Positions 35,513-45,541 of a DNA stretch of 64,000 bases are shown in pieces (position 1 is the first letter of the stretch; each line of letters starts with the position of its first letter). Below the pieces are notes generated by a model. The model had not been told where the DNA came from. It made no database searches and worked only from the letters and a program-made list of their open reading frames with translations. The stretch is from Sphingomonas hominis. GTDB taxonomy: Bacteria; Pseudomonadota; Alphaproteobacteria; Sphingomonadales; Sphingomonadaceae. The position numbers and the translations under genes are program-made. The stretch lies in contig NZ_JABULH010000003.1 in NCBI RefSeq assembly GCF_013328205.1, positions 186,001 through 250,000 on the forward strand, read 5' to 3'.

Positions 35513-35947
35513 TTGCGCATCGTCATCGCATCCGATCACGCGGCCGTTTCGATGAAGGCCGATCTCGTCCAATGGCTGAGCGAGCAGGGGCAGGAATTGC
35601 TCGATCTCGGCACCCACGGCGATGGCAGCGTCGATTATCCCGATTACGGCTACGCGCTGGCCGAGGCGCTGGCGGACGGGCGCGCCGAGCGCGGCATCGC
35701 TTTGTGCGGGTCGGGGATCGGCATCATGATCGCGGCCAACCGCAACCCGGCGGTGCGCTGTGCGCTCGTCGCCGAGCCGCTGTCGGCTGCCCTCGCGCGC
35801 AGCCACAATGACGCCAACGCGATCGCGATGGGCGCGCGGTTGATCGGCCCCGAGATGGCGCGCGCCTGCGTGTCCGCGTTCCTGTCCACCGATTTCCTCG
35901 GCGGCCGCCACTGCGCGCGCGTCGACAAGCTGAAGGACCCCGCATGA
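35513..35947 (+). CDS. rpiB: Ribose-5-phosphate isomerase B
   Basis: A 144-residue RpiB that interconverts ribose 5-phosphate and ribulose 5-phosphate. [10 protein letters not shown] (Asp8-His9), [13 protein letters not shown] and [17 protein letters not shown] with catalytic Cys65 are all present, as is [15 protein letters not shown]. Translation apparently begins at a TTG, because no ATG precedes the conserved first strand. Its TGA overlaps the ATG of glyA, and together they open a five-gene operon. Confidence 0.93.
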   Translation: MRIVIASDHAAVSMKADLVQWLSEQGQELLDLGTHGDGSVDYPDYGYALAEALADGRAERGIALCGSGIGIMIAANRNPAVRCALVAEPLSAALARSHNDANAIAMGARLIGPEMARACVSAFLSTDFLGGRHCARVDKLKDPA

Positions 35948-37269
35948 GCAGCAATCCCGTAGTCGCCAACGATGTCCAGCCGGCCTATGAGCGTGACGGC
36001 GGCTTCTTCACCCGCGGCCTGGCCGATACCGACGCGGCGGTGTTCGCCGGCATCGAGCACGAGCTGACGCGCGAGCAGACGCAGATCGAGCTGATCGCGA
36101 GCGAGAACATCGTCAGCCGCGCGGTGCTGGAGGCGCAGGGCTCGGTCTTCACCAATAAGTACGCCGAAGGGTATCCGGGCAAGCGTTATTACCAGGGCTG
36201 CGCGCCGTCGGACGAGGTAGAGGTGCTCGCCATCGAGCGCGCGAAGCAGTTGTTCGGCTGCGGTTACGCCAACGTCCAGCCGCACTCGGGCGCGCAGGCG
36301 AACGGTGCGGTGATGCTCGCGCTCGCCAAGCCCGGCGACACGATCATGGGGCTGAGCCTGGATGCGGGCGGGCATCTGACGCACGGCGCGCGCGCGGCGA
36401 TGAGCGGCAAGTGGTTCAACGCGGTGCAGTACGGCGTGTCGGCCGACACGCATCTGATCGACTATGACCAGGTCGAAGCGCTGGCGATTGAGCACAAGCC
36501 CCGCATCCTGATCACCGGCGGCTCGGCCTATCCGCGCCACATCGACTTCGCGCGCTTCCGTGCGATCGCGGACAAGGTCGGCGCGACCTTCATGGTCGAC
36601 ATGGCGCATTTCGCGGGGCTCGTCGCGGGCGGCGTCCACCCGACGCCGTTCGGTCACGCGCACGTCGTCACCACCACCACGCACAAGACGCTGCGTGGGC
36701 CCCGCGGCGGCATGGTGATGACCGATGACGAGGCAATCGCGAAGAAGATCAACTCGGCGGTGTTCCCCGGATTGCAGGGCGGGCCGCTGATGCACGTCGT
36801 CGCCGCCAAGGCGGTCGCATTCGGCGAGGCGCTGCGCCCCGACTTTAAGGCGTACGCAGCCGCCGTGGTCGAGAATGCGAAGGTGCTAGCGGCCACGATG
36901 AAAGAGCGCGGTGCCGACCTCGTCTCCGGCGGGACCGACACGCATCTGGCGCTGGTCGACCTGACCCCGCTGGGTGTCACGGGTCGCGACGCCGACGAGG
37001 CGCTGGAGCGCGCGGGCATCACCTGCAACAAGAACGGCATCCCGAACGATCCGCTGCCCCCGGTTAAGACCAGCGGTATTCGCGTCGGCTCGCCCGCCGG
37101 CACCACGCGCGGCTTCGGCCCCGCCGAGTTCCGCGAGATCGGCCACATGGTCGCCGACGTGCTCGACGGCTTGGCAAAGAAGGGTGAGCACGGGGACCCG
37201 CAAGTCGAGGCGGACGTTCGTGGTCGGGTGCGCGACCTGTGCGCACGCTTCCCGATCTACGAAGGGTGA
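35944..37269 (+). CDS. glyA: Serine hydroxymethyltransferase
   Basis: A 441-residue PLP enzyme converting serine and tetrahydrofolate to glycine and methylenetetrahydrofolate. [39 protein letters not shown] and the PLP motif [14 protein letters not shown] with Lys248 are intact. An N-terminal extension of about 25 residues precedes the conserved core, common in alphaproteobacteria. It overlaps rpiB by 4 nt and the next small gene by 1 nt. Confidence 0.97.
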   Translation: MSSNPVVANDVQPAYERDGGFFTRGLADTDAAVFAGIEHELTREQTQIELIASENIVSRAVLEAQGSVFTNKYAEGYPGKRYYQGCAPSDEVEVLAIERAKQLFGCGYANVQPHSGAQANGAVMLALAKPGDTIMGLSLDAGGHLTHGARAAMSGKWFNAVQYGVSADTHLIDYDQVEALAIEHKPRILITGGSAYPRHIDFARFRAIADKVGATFMVDMAHFAGLVAGGVHPTPFGHAHVVTTTTHKTLRGPRGGMVMTDDEAIAKKINSAVFPGLQGGPLMHVVAAKAVAFGEALRPDFKAYAAAVVENAKVLAATMKERGADLVSGGTDTHLALVDLTPLGVTGRDADEALERAGITCNKNGIPNDPLPPVKTSGIRVGSPAGTTRGFGPAEFREIGHMVADVLDGLAKKGEHGDPQVEADVRGRVRDLCARFPIYEG

Positions 37270-37448
37270 TGTCTGTGTCGAAGATTGACGAAATCCAGGG
37301 TGAAATCAAAGCCACGCCGGGCCTGGGCAAGAAGATGGCGAAGTATAGTGCGGTGGGCGCGATCATCGCGATCCCGATCCCCGTCGTCGGCCCGGTGTTC
37401 GGCGCGCTCGCCGGTGCCGCGGTCGCTTATGCCAAGCGCAAGGGCTAA
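37269..37448 (+). CDS. Small membrane protein, 59 residues
   Basis: The ATG shares one base with the glyA stop. The product has a basic N-terminal helix ([19 protein letters not shown]) and one long hydrophobic, glycine-rich segment [21 protein letters not shown] that could be a hairpin or single transmembrane helix, ending AYAKRKG. It lies between glyA and nrdR, two bases before the nrdR start. Function unknown, but the tight fit in the operon supports expression. Confidence 0.75.
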   Translation: MSVSKIDEIQGEIKATPGLGKKMAKYSAVGAIIAIPIPVVGPVFGALAGAAVAYAKRKG

Positions 37449-37450
37449 GA

Positions 37451-37912
37451 TTGCGCTGTCCGTTCTGCGGCCATGAGGCCAGCCAGGTAAAGGACAGTCG
37501 CCCCACCGACGACGGCGCCGCGATCCGGCGCCGTCGCCAGTGCGAGGGCTGTGCGGCGCGCTTCACGACGTTTGAGCGGATCCAGTTGCGCGACCTGGTG
37601 GTGGTCAAGAGCGAGCACCGCCGCGAACCGTTCGACCGCGAGAAGCTGCTCCGCTCGGTCTCGATTGCCGCGCGCAAGCGGCCGATCGACGCGCTCGCCA
37701 TCGAGAAATTGGTGAGCGGCATCCAGCGCCGGCTGGAGACGACCGGCGATGCCGAGGTCACCTCCAAGCAGATCGGCGAGATGGTGATGGACGGGCTGAA
37801 AGGCCTGGATTCGGTCGCCTATATCCGCTTCGCCAGCGTGTACCGTGACTTCAGCGAAGCACGCGATTTCGAGGAATTCGCCGGCTCCGTCGAGGAGGCG
37901 GCGCGCGGATGA
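37451..37912 (+). CDS. nrdR: Transcriptional repressor NrdR
   Basis: A 153-residue zinc-finger and ATP-cone regulator of ribonucleotide reductase genes. The zinc ribbon is formed by Cys3, Cys6, Cys31 and Cys34 (RCPFCG ... [13 protein letters not shown]); the ATP-cone follows with [17 protein letters not shown]. The start is TTG. The order glyA-nrdR is widespread in alphaproteobacteria and links folate and deoxynucleotide metabolism. Its stop overlaps trmJ by 4 nt. Confidence 0.96.
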   Translation: MRCPFCGHEASQVKDSRPTDDGAAIRRRRQCEGCAARFTTFERIQLRDLVVVKSEHRREPFDREKLLRSVSIAARKRPIDALAIEKLVSGIQRRLETTGDAEVTSKQIGEMVMDGLKGLDSVAYIRFASVYRDFSEARDFEEFAGSVEEAARG

Positions 37913-38694
37913 GCGACGTGACCGCCCCCATCTCCCCCGCACTCAACCCAGAATTCTACCCGGCACCTGCCATTGCGGTGCCGCCGCCCGCGATCGTGCT
38001 GGTGCGCCCGCAATTGGGCGAGAACATCGGCAAGGCGGCGCGCGCGATGCTCAATTTCGGGCTGACCGATCTGCGGCTCGTGTCCCCGCGCGATGGCTGG
38101 CCCAATCCTGCCGCCGGCCCCGCCGCATCGGGCGCGGACGTGGTGCTGGAGCGCGCGCGAGTGTTCGACACGGTGGCGGATGCGGTCGCCGATAGAGCGC
38201 ACGTTTACGCGACCACGGTGCGCAAGCGCGGCGTGACCAAGCCGGTGGTGACGCCCGAGGTCGCCGCGCGCGCCATCCACGCCGAGGCGGGTGGCTCGGC
38301 GATCCTGTTCGGCCCCGAACGCTCGGGGCTGGAAACCGACGACGTGGCGCTCGCGCGCACCATTATCACCGTGCCGATCAACGCCGAGTTCGGCAGCCTC
38401 AATCTGGCCCAAGCGGTGATCCTGGTGGCCTATGAATGGTCGAAGCACGTCGCGCTCGCCAGCCCGCCCGAGGTGGCGATCGAGCCGCCCGCGCCGCAAA
38501 ACGAGCTGGAAGGCATGATCGGACAGCTCGATGCGATGCTGGAGGCGGCGAATTTCTTCTTTCCGCCCGACCGCGTGCCGACCTCCAAGCGGACGATCCG
38601 CACCATGCTGACCAAGCCGGCGTGGTCGAGCCAGGAGGTGCGCACGATGCGCGGCGTGCTGTCGGCGCTGGCCGGAAGAAAGGCGCACCGCTGA
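37909..38694 (+). CDS. trmJ: tRNA (Cm32/Um32) methyltransferase, TrmJ type
   Basis: A 261-residue SPOUT RNA 2'-O-methyltransferase. [20 protein letters not shown] is the motif 1 region, [13 protein letters not shown] motif 2, and [20 protein letters not shown] the knotted SAM-binding motif 3. The C-terminal helices with [18 protein letters not shown] match TrmJ rather than short TrmL. The first 25 residues are a proline-rich extension. Last gene of the rpiB operon. Confidence 0.93.
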   Translation: MSDVTAPISPALNPEFYPAPAIAVPPPAIVLVRPQLGENIGKAARAMLNFGLTDLRLVSPRDGWPNPAAGPAASGADVVLERARVFDTVADAVADRAHVYATTVRKRGVTKPVVTPEVAARAIHAEAGGSAILFGPERSGLETDDVALARTIITVPINAEFGSLNLAQAVILVAYEWSKHVALASPPEVAIEPPAPQNELEGMIGQLDAMLEAANFFFPPDRVPTSKRTIRTMLTKPAWSSQEVRTMRGVLSALAGRKAHR

Positions 38695-38745
38695 GCGCGT
38701 CGGGGCGTCGGGGCGGGTAAGCAGGCGCACCGCCGAGCGCGCGGC

Positions 38746-40137
38746 TCAGTGCGGCCGATTTCCGCCTGCGAACCGCAGCGTGACGGCGAGGCCGGGTGCG
38801 CGATTGTGCAAGGCGAGCCCGGCGCCCAGCCGCTGCGCGGCCGAGCGGACGATCGCCAACCCCAGACCGCTGCCTTCCTGCCCGACGCTGCTCGACAGCC
38901 GCAGGAAACGCTCGCCCGCTTGCGCCAGTTCGCGCTCGCTCAGGCCCGGTCCGTCGTCGATCACCGACAGCGTCGTATCCGCGTCCGCCCGGGCGATCGC
39001 CACCACCACGCTGCCACCGCGCGCATTGTAGCGGATCGCATTGTCGACCAGGTTGGACAGCATCTCGAACACCAGGGTGCGGTGGCTGGCGATGACCGTT
39101 GCGCCCTCCGGCGCGTCGAGCGTCAGTTCCACCCCGGCGGCGATCGCCTGCGCGATGCGGCGGTTGATGACCACAACGGCGAGCGCGCGCAGGTCGACGG
39201 GTTCGAGCGGCGGCGACGTGCCCGCTTCCTCCGCGCGGGCGAGCGCGAGCAATTGCGCAACCAGATGTTCGAGCCGGTCGGCGGCATCGGCGATCTCGGG
39301 CAAGGCATGCCGGTCGCCGCGCTGCGCGAGCGCGACCTGCACCTTCAGTACCGACAAGGGCGTGCGCATCTGGTGCGAGGCGTCGGCGGTGAAGCGGCGC
39401 ATCCCTGCGGTCGCATCGTCGAGCCGCGCGAGCAGATTGTTGAACGCATCGGCCAGCGGGCGAAGCTCGGCGGGCAGCGGCCCAGTGTCGAGCGGCGACA
39501 GATCGGGCGTCGCACGCGTGTCGCGCGCCGCCACCGCGCCGCGCAACCGCGCCAGCGGGCGCAGGCTCCACGCCAGCGCCGGACGGATCAGCAGCATCGC
39601 CACCGCGACCAGCAACGCTTCGCCGATCACCAGCGCGGCGATCAATCGGTTACGCAGCGCCGTGCGCGTGTCGAGCGTTTCCGCCACCTGCACGATCACC
39701 GGCGCGGCGATCCGCGGCAGGTCGCGCCGCACCTCGGCGATCCGCACGTCCTGGTCGCGGTACCGCGCGTAGCGAAAGCGCGGGCGGTCGAGCAGCAGCT
39801 CGGCAATGCGCGGCGCGGGCAGGTCGGCGTAGCCGGTCAGCAGGCGGTCGCCGACCGCGACGCGGTAATAGACATTGTCGCGCTCGCTGTTCTCCAGCAT
39901 CCCGAACGCGGCGGCGGGCAGGTCGAGCGTCACCTCGCCGCGCTCCACCGCGACCGTTTCCGCGATCGCGCCCAAGGCGCCGCCGAGCACGCGGTCGTTG
40001 TTGCGCCTGACCACGTCGGCGATCAGCGCCGCGCCGGCGAGCCCCAGCAGCACCGCGATGCCGATGAGCGGCCCCACCATCGCGGCGAGCAACCGCGTGC
40101 GCAGCGCCAGCGCCGTGGCGCGGGGTTCAGCGCGCAT
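38746..40137 (-). CDS. Sensor histidine kinase, TctE-like
   Basis: A 463-residue membrane kinase. Two transmembrane helices (about 15-42 and 164-185) flank a periplasmic sensor of about 120 residues resembling the 2CSK_N domain, followed by a HAMP-like linker. The DHp motif ASHQMRTPLSVL places the phospho-accepting His at 255. The ATPase has NLVDNAIRYN, DDGPGL and GSGLGLAIV. Upstream of the chosen ATG the frame is open without sensible sequence. It forms a pair with the response regulator transcribed just before it and likely senses tricarboxylates. Confidence 0.9.
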   Translation of the reverse strand: MRAEPRATALALRTRLLAAMVGPLIGIAVLLGLAGAALIADVVRRNNDRVLGGALGAIAETVAVERGEVTLDLPAAAFGMLENSERDNVYYRVAVGDRLLTGYADLPAPRIAELLLDRPRFRYARYRDQDVRIAEVRRDLPRIAAPVIVQVAETLDTRTALRNRLIAALVIGEALLVAVAMLLIRPALAWSLRPLARLRGAVAARDTRATPDLSPLDTGPLPAELRPLADAFNNLLARLDDATAGMRRFTADASHQMRTPLSVLKVQVALAQRGDRHALPEIADAADRLEHLVAQLLALARAEEAGTSPPLEPVDLRALAVVVINRRIAQAIAAGVELTLDAPEGATVIASHRTLVFEMLSNLVDNAIRYNARGGSVVVAIARADADTTLSVIDDGPGLSERELAQAGERFLRLSSSVGQEGSGLGLAIVRSAAQRLGAGLALHNRAPGLAVTLRFAGGNRPH

Positions 40138-40214
40138 GGGCAAGCGAAGGGCGATGCGTAGGCCGGCGCTCGCCGGGCGCGTCGCAATGCGGGTAAGCGG
40201 TGCGCACGCGTGCC

Positions 40215-40880
40215 TCAGCCGGCATCGAGCAGGTAACCGACGCCGCGCACCGTGCGGATATTGGGGCCGTCGGGCAGCAATTTGCCGCGCAGCCGCGTGA
40301 TGTTGACCTCGATCGCATTGGGGCCGACCGGCTCGTCGAAGCCGAACACCTCGGCCTGCAAGGTTTCGCGCGTGACGATCTGCCCCGCGCGCGTCGCCAG
40401 CGCGTCGAGCACCGCCCATTCGCGCCGGCGCAGGTCGAGCGGGCGCGCGCCCACGCGCGCTTCCGCGCTGGAACGGTTGAGGACGAGTGCGCCGACGCTC
40501 AGTTCGGGCGTCGGATCGCCGCCGCGCCGCCGACCGAGCGCACGGATCCGCGCCTCGAACTCCTCGGGCGCGAACGGTTTGCGCAGGTAATCGTCCGCAC
40601 CCAGGTCGAGCCCGCGCACGCGGTCGTCGAGCGCGTCGCGCGCGGTCAGCATCAGCACCGGCACGCGCTCGCCGCGCCGGCGGAGCGCCTGGAGCACCGC
40701 GAACCCGTCTTGCCCGGGCAAACCGACGTCGAGCACGACGAGCGCGTAGGGCTCGCCCTGCGTGACCATCAACGCGTCCTCGCCGCTGGACACGTGATCC
40801 ACCGCATGCCCCGCGCCGCGCAGCAGTGCCACCAGGCTGCGCGCCAGCGCGGCGTCGTCCTCGACGATCAGGATGCGCAT
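40215..40880 (-). CDS. OmpR-family response regulator, TctD-like
   Basis: A 221-residue regulator with a receiver domain (VEDD acidic pair, phospho-acceptor Asp51, Thr79, Lys101) and a winged-helix DNA-binding domain (LDLRRREWAVLDALATRAGQ ... NAIEVNITRLRGKL). The combination and sequence style match TctD, which controls citrate/tricarboxylate uptake. It is transcribed before the kinase and divergently from the uptake genes. Confidence 0.93.
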   Translation of the reverse strand: MRILIVEDDAALARSLVALLRGAGHAVDHVSSGEDALMVTQGEPYALVVLDVGLPGQDGFAVLQALRRRGERVPVLMLTARDALDDRVRGLDLGADDYLRKPFAPEEFEARIRALGRRRGGDPTPELSVGALVLNRSSAEARVGARPLDLRRREWAVLDALATRAGQIVTRETLQAEVFGFDEPVGPNAIEVNITRLRGKLLPDGPNIRTVRGVGYLLDAG

Positions 40881-40893
40881 CGCGGGGCGTGAA

Positions 40894-40911
40894 AGGTTGC
40901 TGACAGGTTAC
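40894..40911. promoter_or_regulatory. Putative response-regulator operator
   Basis: The 94-base gap between the regulator gene and the divergent binding-protein gene contains AGGTTGC-TGAC-AGGTTAC, a 7-bp direct repeat at 11-bp period, the usual layout for OmpR-family dimers. Placement between the two start codons suits control of both units. No -35/-10 pair could be fixed with confidence. Confidence 0.5.
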
Positions 40912-40974
40912 GGGCGTAGCGCATGGTGGCGAGCTTACCCGAACGCAGAGGCGGGAAGCGAGAGGAGCTTTGGA

Positions 40975-42030
40975 ATGCGTTTTCTCTTCTTTCTGCTGTT
41001 GTTCGCCGCCGCGCTGCCGGCGCGGGCGCAGCGTCCCGCCAATTACCCGCGTTCCTACGACGCGTTGATCGCCGACGCGCGGGCGGAAGCCGCCGTGCGC
41101 ATCTACGGCAATGCCGATGCCGCGGCGATGGCGCCGGTCGTGGCCGCGTTTCGCCGCCGTTATCCCGGCGTCGCGGTCCGGTATTTCGATCTCGAATCAC
41201 GCGAGGTGTTTCGCCGCGTGCTGCTCGACCGTCGCGCCCGCCGCGCCGGTGCCGACCTCGTCTGGTCGTCGGCGATGGACCTGCAGGCCAAATTGATCAA
41301 CGACGGGTACGCGCAAAGCTACCAGAGCCCGGAAAAGCCCGCGCTGCCCCCGGCGGCGGTGTGGAAGAACATGGGCTACGGCGTCACCGCCGAGCCGGTC
41401 GCGATCGTGTACAACAAGCGGCTGGTGCCGCGCGCCGCGGTGCCGCGCACGCACGAGGCGCTGGAAGCGTTTATCCGTTCCAGCAAGGCGCGCGTTGCGA
41501 CCTACGATCCGGCCCGGTCCAACGTCGGCTACCTGTATCTGGCGGAGGATTACGCGATCACCCGCGACACCCGCTCGCTGATCGGCGCGATCGCGGCGAC
41601 GCGCCCGCTGCTCGCCGCCACCACCAGCCCGATGCTCGACGCGGTGGCGGACGGGCGCGCGGCGATCGGGTATAATGTCGTCGGCCCCTACGCGCTGACG
41701 CGGGCGAAGCGCGATCCCCGGATCGGCGTCGCGTTCCTGCGCGATTACACGATCTTCGCCTCGCGCATCGCCTTTATCGCGCGCGATGCGGCGCACCCGG
41801 CGGCGGCGCGGCTGTTTCTCGACTTCCTGCTGTCGCGCACCGGGCAGACACTGCTCGCGCGCGAGTGGCTGCTGCCGATCCGCCGCGACGTGCCCGCGCC
41901 GCACATGGCGCCCGAGCGGATGCGCGCGATCCGCGTCGGCCCGCAATTGCTCGTCAACCTCGACACCATCAAGCGCCGTCGCTTCCTGTCCGACTGGGAC
42001 GCGATGCTCACGCAAGGAGCTTCTCAGTGA
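40975..42030 (+). CDS. Periplasmic solute-binding protein (AfuA/PgtC-like)
   Basis: A 351-residue periplasmic protein with a clear signal peptide (FLFFLLLFAAALPARAQ) and an ideal ribosome-binding site GAGGAG eight bases before the ATG. The body follows the iron/phosphosugar binding family: VRIYGNADAAAMAPVVAAF, DLVWSSAMDLQAKLI, AEPVAIVYNKRLVP and IGYNVVGPYALT. No ABC permease or ATPase is present nearby. In similar loci such proteins present the ligand to a TctE- or PgtB-type kinase, so it may be a co-sensor. Stop overlaps the porin GTG. Confidence 0.85.
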   Translation: MRFLFFLLLFAAALPARAQRPANYPRSYDALIADARAEAAVRIYGNADAAAMAPVVAAFRRRYPGVAVRYFDLESREVFRRVLLDRRARRAGADLVWSSAMDLQAKLINDGYAQSYQSPEKPALPPAAVWKNMGYGVTAEPVAIVYNKRLVPRAAVPRTHEALEAFIRSSKARVATYDPARSNVGYLYLAEDYAITRDTRSLIGAIAATRPLLAATTSPMLDAVADGRAAIGYNVVGPYALTRAKRDPRIGVAFLRDYTIFASRIAFIARDAAHPAAARLFLDFLLSRTGQTLLAREWLLPIRRDVPAPHMAPERMRAIRVGPQLLVNLDTIKRRRFLSDWDAMLTQGASQ

Positions 42031-43565
42031 ACCCGTATCGAAGCGGCTGCGCATTGCTCGCGCTCATCGCCGCGACCCCCGCGCTTGCCCAAACGCCCAC
42101 GCCCCCGCCCACGTCCGCGCCCACATCAGCCGACCTGGCGGCGCTGGTCCGCGCGCAGGCGGCGGAGATCGCGACGCTGAAGGCGCGGCTCGACCGGCTG
42201 GAGGCGAACGGCGCCCCCGCGCTTGCGCAGGTCGCGCCCGATGCGACCGCACCCGCGGCCACGACGCCTGCCGCGACCACACCGCCGGTGCAGGTCGCGC
42301 AAGGGACGGTGACGCGCGGTCGCCCCAATGTCACCTCGCCCTACGCGCCGCAGCTGGTGCCGCCCGGTCCCGCGGAGCGCGACGTGGCACGCGCGCGCGA
42401 GGCGAACTCGGCCGGCGTGACGACCGAATGGGGATCGGGCCTGCCGGTGTTCCACTCCGCCGATGGCATCTACACCTTCAAGCCGCGCGGGCGCATCCTG
42501 GCCGACGTCAGCTCGACGTTCGGATCGCGCAGCGACACGCGCAACATCACCACGACGGGCATGCGCGCGCTGCGCCTGGGTGTTGAGGGCGGCGTCGGTG
42601 CGCACTTCTTTTACCAGTTCGAGACCGACTTCTCGGAAAACGAGGTCGACATCGTCACCGCGTTCATCGGCTGGCGCAACCGCATCGCGCCCGGGCTCGA
42701 CTATGACGTGCGCGCCGGCCACCTGTTCAACGATCGCGCGTTCGAGGGCTCGACCGGGTCGGACTCGACGCCGTTCATGGAACGCAGCACCGTGTCGACC
42801 GCGATCATCCCGCAGCGCGGTTTCTACGGTATTGGCATCATGCCGCGCTTGTTCTGGAAAACCGGCCACGCTTCGCTGACCGTCACGGGCGACCGCGTCG
42901 ACGGCAACCAGGCGGTCAGCGACAGCCGCACGATCCTGGCGCGCGCGCACTGGAATCCGATCAAGAGCGAGACCGGCGTGCTCCACCTGGGATTGTGGGG
43001 CTTCGATGAGTCGCTGTCATCGGCCGCGACGACGCTGACGCGCAACACGGTGATCGGCGGGCGCTTCAACGGCGCGCTGCGCGTCTCCACCGGACCGCTG
43101 CTGGGCGGCACCGGCACCACCGGCTACGGCGCCGAACTGGGCGGTTATGCCGGCCCCGTCTGGGTGATGGGCGAGGCCGGGCGGCGCAACGCGCGGCTCG
43201 ACGGCGGTCGCCCCGATTTCGTCAGCAAGGCGTGGAGCCTGTCGGGCGGCTGGTTCGTCACCGGCGATCTGCCGCCGTACAACCCGCGGCTCGGCAGCTT
43301 CGGCCAGCCGCGCGTGCTCGATCCGATCTTCGAGGGTGGGTTGGGCGCGATCGAGCTGACCGCGCGCTACGAGGATCTCGACTACACCGACCTCGTCACC
43401 GGCGGGCGCGGCTGGGCGGCGACGGTCGGCGCCAATTGGTACCTGAACAGCTTCACCCGCATCCAGGTGAACGCGATCCACTGGAACACCGACAACCGCG
43501 TCGGCGCGGTCACCGGCGCGGACAACGGCCAGACCGTCAGCACGCGCGTCGCCGTCACCTTCTGA
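42027..43565 (+). CDS. Outer-membrane porin, OprO/OprP-like
   Basis: A 512-residue protein beginning at a GTG that overlaps the preceding stop and has AGGAG seven bases upstream. Signal peptide ends at PALAQ; a short coiled coil (LAALVRAQAAEIATLKARLDR, read in two parts) and a Pro/Ala/Thr linker follow, as in phosphate-selective porins that trimerise through an N-terminal coil. The rest alternates short beta strands ending in an aromatic C-terminus (VAVTF). It probably lets small organic acids cross the outer membrane. Confidence 0.85.
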   Translation: MNPYRSGCALLALIAATPALAQTPTPPPTSAPTSADLAALVRAQAAEIATLKARLDRLEANGAPALAQVAPDATAPAATTPAATTPPVQVAQGTVTRGRPNVTSPYAPQLVPPGPAERDVARAREANSAGVTTEWGSGLPVFHSADGIYTFKPRGRILADVSSTFGSRSDTRNITTTGMRALRLGVEGGVGAHFFYQFETDFSENEVDIVTAFIGWRNRIAPGLDYDVRAGHLFNDRAFEGSTGSDSTPFMERSTVSTAIIPQRGFYGIGIMPRLFWKTGHASLTVTGDRVDGNQAVSDSRTILARAHWNPIKSETGVLHLGLWGFDESLSSAATTLTRNTVIGGRFNGALRVSTGPLLGGTGTTGYGAELGGYAGPVWVMGEAGRRNARLDGGRPDFVSKAWSLSGGWFVTGDLPPYNPRLGSFGQPRVLDPIFEGGLGAIELTARYEDLDYTDLVTGGRGWAATVGANWYLNSFTRIQVNAIHWNTDNRVGAVTGADNGQTVSTRVAVTF

Positions 43566-43584
43566 TCCATCGGGAGCCTCACCC

Positions 43585-44886
43585 ATGAACCTCGCCTTGT
43601 TCGGCTTCCTGATGGTCGCCACCTTCATGACGCTGATCATGACCAAGCGGATGACCCCGCTGGTCGCGTTGATCGTCGTCCCCACCGCCTTTGCGCTGAT
43701 CGCCGGCTTTGCCGCAGGTCTCGGCGACATGATGATCGACGGGATCAAGAACCTCGCGCCGACCGGGGTCATGCTGTTGTTCGCGATCCTGTTCTTTTCC
43801 ACCATGACCGACACCGGGCTGTTCGATCCGCTGGTCAACCGATTGCTGCGCATCGTTCACGGCGATCCGCTCAAGATCCTGATCGGCACGGTCGCCTTGT
43901 GCGCGATGGTCAGCCTGGATGGTGACGGGTCGACCACGTACATCATCACCATCGCCGCGCTGCTGCCGCTGTACAAGCGCTACGACATGAATCGGCTGTA
44001 TCTGTGCTGCCTGTTGATGACGACCAGCGGCATCATGAACCTGACGCCGTGGGGCGGCCCGACCGCGCGCGCGGCGAGTGCGCTGAAGCTCGATCCCGCG
44101 ACGCTGTTCCTGCCGCTGATCCCCGGCATGATCGCCGGGCTCGCCTTCCTGGTGGGCCTCGCGATCTGGTTCGGCCGCAAGGAGCGCGCGCGGATCGGGC
44201 ACGTGCAGGCGAACGAGCCCGCGACCTTCACCGGCATGGCAGTGTCGCAATTCCCCGAAGCACGCCGGCCGCACCTTCGCTGGTTCAACGCCGCGCTGAC
44301 GATCGCGCTGCTCGCGGGCCTCGTCTCGGGCATCCTGCCACTGTCGGTGCTGATGATGCTCGCTTTCGCGGTCGCGATGATCGTCAATTATCCGCAGGTC
44401 GCCGAGCAGAAGGAGCGGATCGCCGCACACGCGGGCAACGTGCTGTCGGTCGTGTCGCTGATCTTCGCCGCGGGCATCTTCACCGGCATCTTGTCAGGCA
44501 CCGGCATGGTGGAGGCGATGAGCAAGGAAGTGGTCGGCATCATTCCGCCAGCACTCGGGCCGTACATGGCGCCGATCGCCGCCGCCTTGAGCCTGCCGTT
44601 CACCTTCTTCATCTCCAACGACGCCTTTTATTTCGGGATGCTGCCGATCCTGGCCGAGGCGGGGGCGCACTACGGGGTCGAGCCGATGGCGATTGCGCGT
44701 GCGTCGTTGATGGGTCAGCCGGTCCACCTGCTCAGCCCGCTGGTGCCGTCGACCTACCTGCTGGTCAGTCTCGCGGGGATCGACCTGGCCGATCACCAGC
44801 GCTTCACGCTCGTGCCCGCGATCCTGGTGTGCGTGGTGATGACGATCGTGAGCATGCTGGTGCTCGCCTTCCCGCTGGTGGGCTGA
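43585..44886 (+). CDS. CitMHS-family citrate:cation symporter
   Basis: A 433-residue inner-membrane transporter with about twelve helices. MVSLDGDGSTTYIITIAALLP and MNLTPWGGPTARAASAL are the two re-entrant signature loops of the CitMHS family, which imports citrate as metal-citrate with protons. Spacing to the porin gene is 19 bases, so they are cotranscribed. Together with the TctDE-like pair it defines a carboxylate-uptake operon. Confidence 0.92.
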   Translation: MNLALFGFLMVATFMTLIMTKRMTPLVALIVVPTAFALIAGFAAGLGDMMIDGIKNLAPTGVMLLFAILFFSTMTDTGLFDPLVNRLLRIVHGDPLKILIGTVALCAMVSLDGDGSTTYIITIAALLPLYKRYDMNRLYLCCLLMTTSGIMNLTPWGGPTARAASALKLDPATLFLPLIPGMIAGLAFLVGLAIWFGRKERARIGHVQANEPATFTGMAVSQFPEARRPHLRWFNAALTIALLAGLVSGILPLSVLMMLAFAVAMIVNYPQVAEQKERIAAHAGNVLSVVSLIFAAGIFTGILSGTGMVEAMSKEVVGIIPPALGPYMAPIAAALSLPFTFFISNDAFYFGMLPILAEAGAHYGVEPMAIARASLMGQPVHLLSPLVPSTYLLVSLAGIDLADHQRFTLVPAILVCVVMTIVSMLVLAFPLVG

Positions 44887-44890
44887 GGCG

Positions 44891-45541
44891 ATGAACGAGC
44901 TGTGGCAGCACGTCGTCGTCGACTTCGCGAATATCGGCACGCCCGCCGCGCTCGCGGCTTTCGGCCAGGTGGTGGTGATCGACGTGCTGCTGGCGGCGGA
45001 CAATGCGATCGTCGTCGGCGCGCTCGCCGCCGGGCTGCCGCCCGCGATGCGGCGACGCGTGATCCTGATCGGGGTCGCGGCGGCATTGTTGCTGCGCGTC
45101 GTGTTCGCGCTGCTCGTCACGCAATTGCTGCAAGTGACCGGGCTGGTGTTCGCCGGCGGCTTGCTGCTCGTCTGGGTCGCGTGGAAGATGTGGCGCGAGC
45201 TGCGCGCCGATGCGGGCGAGAGCGGGGAGCCGCTCGCCGCCGCCGCGCCGCGCCGGTTCTGGTCCGCGGCCGGGGCGGTCGCGGTCGCCGACGTGTCGAT
45301 GAGCCTCGACAACGTGCTGGCGGTGGCGGGCGCGGCGCGCGACCATCCCGGCATCCTCGCGGTCGGGCTGATCCTGTCGGTCGCGCTGATGGGCCTCGCC
45401 GCCAATCTGCTCGCGCGCGTGATCGAGCGTTACCGGTGGCTCGCCTATGTCGGCCTGCTGGTGATCCTGTTCGTCGCCGGGCGGATGATCTGGGAAGGAT
45501 TGTCCGATCCGGCGCGTGGCGTGCTGGCCGCGCTGGCGTGA
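44891..45541 (+). CDS. TerC-family integral membrane protein
   Basis: A 216-residue protein with seven predicted helices. VVVIDVLLAADNAIVVGALAAGL and AVADVSMSLDNVLAVAGAA are the two TerC half-motifs with the conserved Asp-Asn pairs. TerC proteins (YjbE/YkoY) have been linked to manganese or other metal export. It starts four bases after the citrate transporter stop and overlaps the next GTG by 4 nt, so it is part of the uptake operon, perhaps because citrate brings in metal ions. Confidence 0.9.
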   Translation: MNELWQHVVVDFANIGTPAALAAFGQVVVIDVLLAADNAIVVGALAAGLPPAMRRRVILIGVAAALLLRVVFALLVTQLLQVTGLVFAGGLLLVWVAWKMWRELRADAGESGEPLAAAAPRRFWSAAGAVAVADVSMSLDNVLAVAGAARDHPGILAVGLILSVALMGLAANLLARVIERYRWLAYVGLLVILFVAGRMIWEGLSDPARGVLAALA

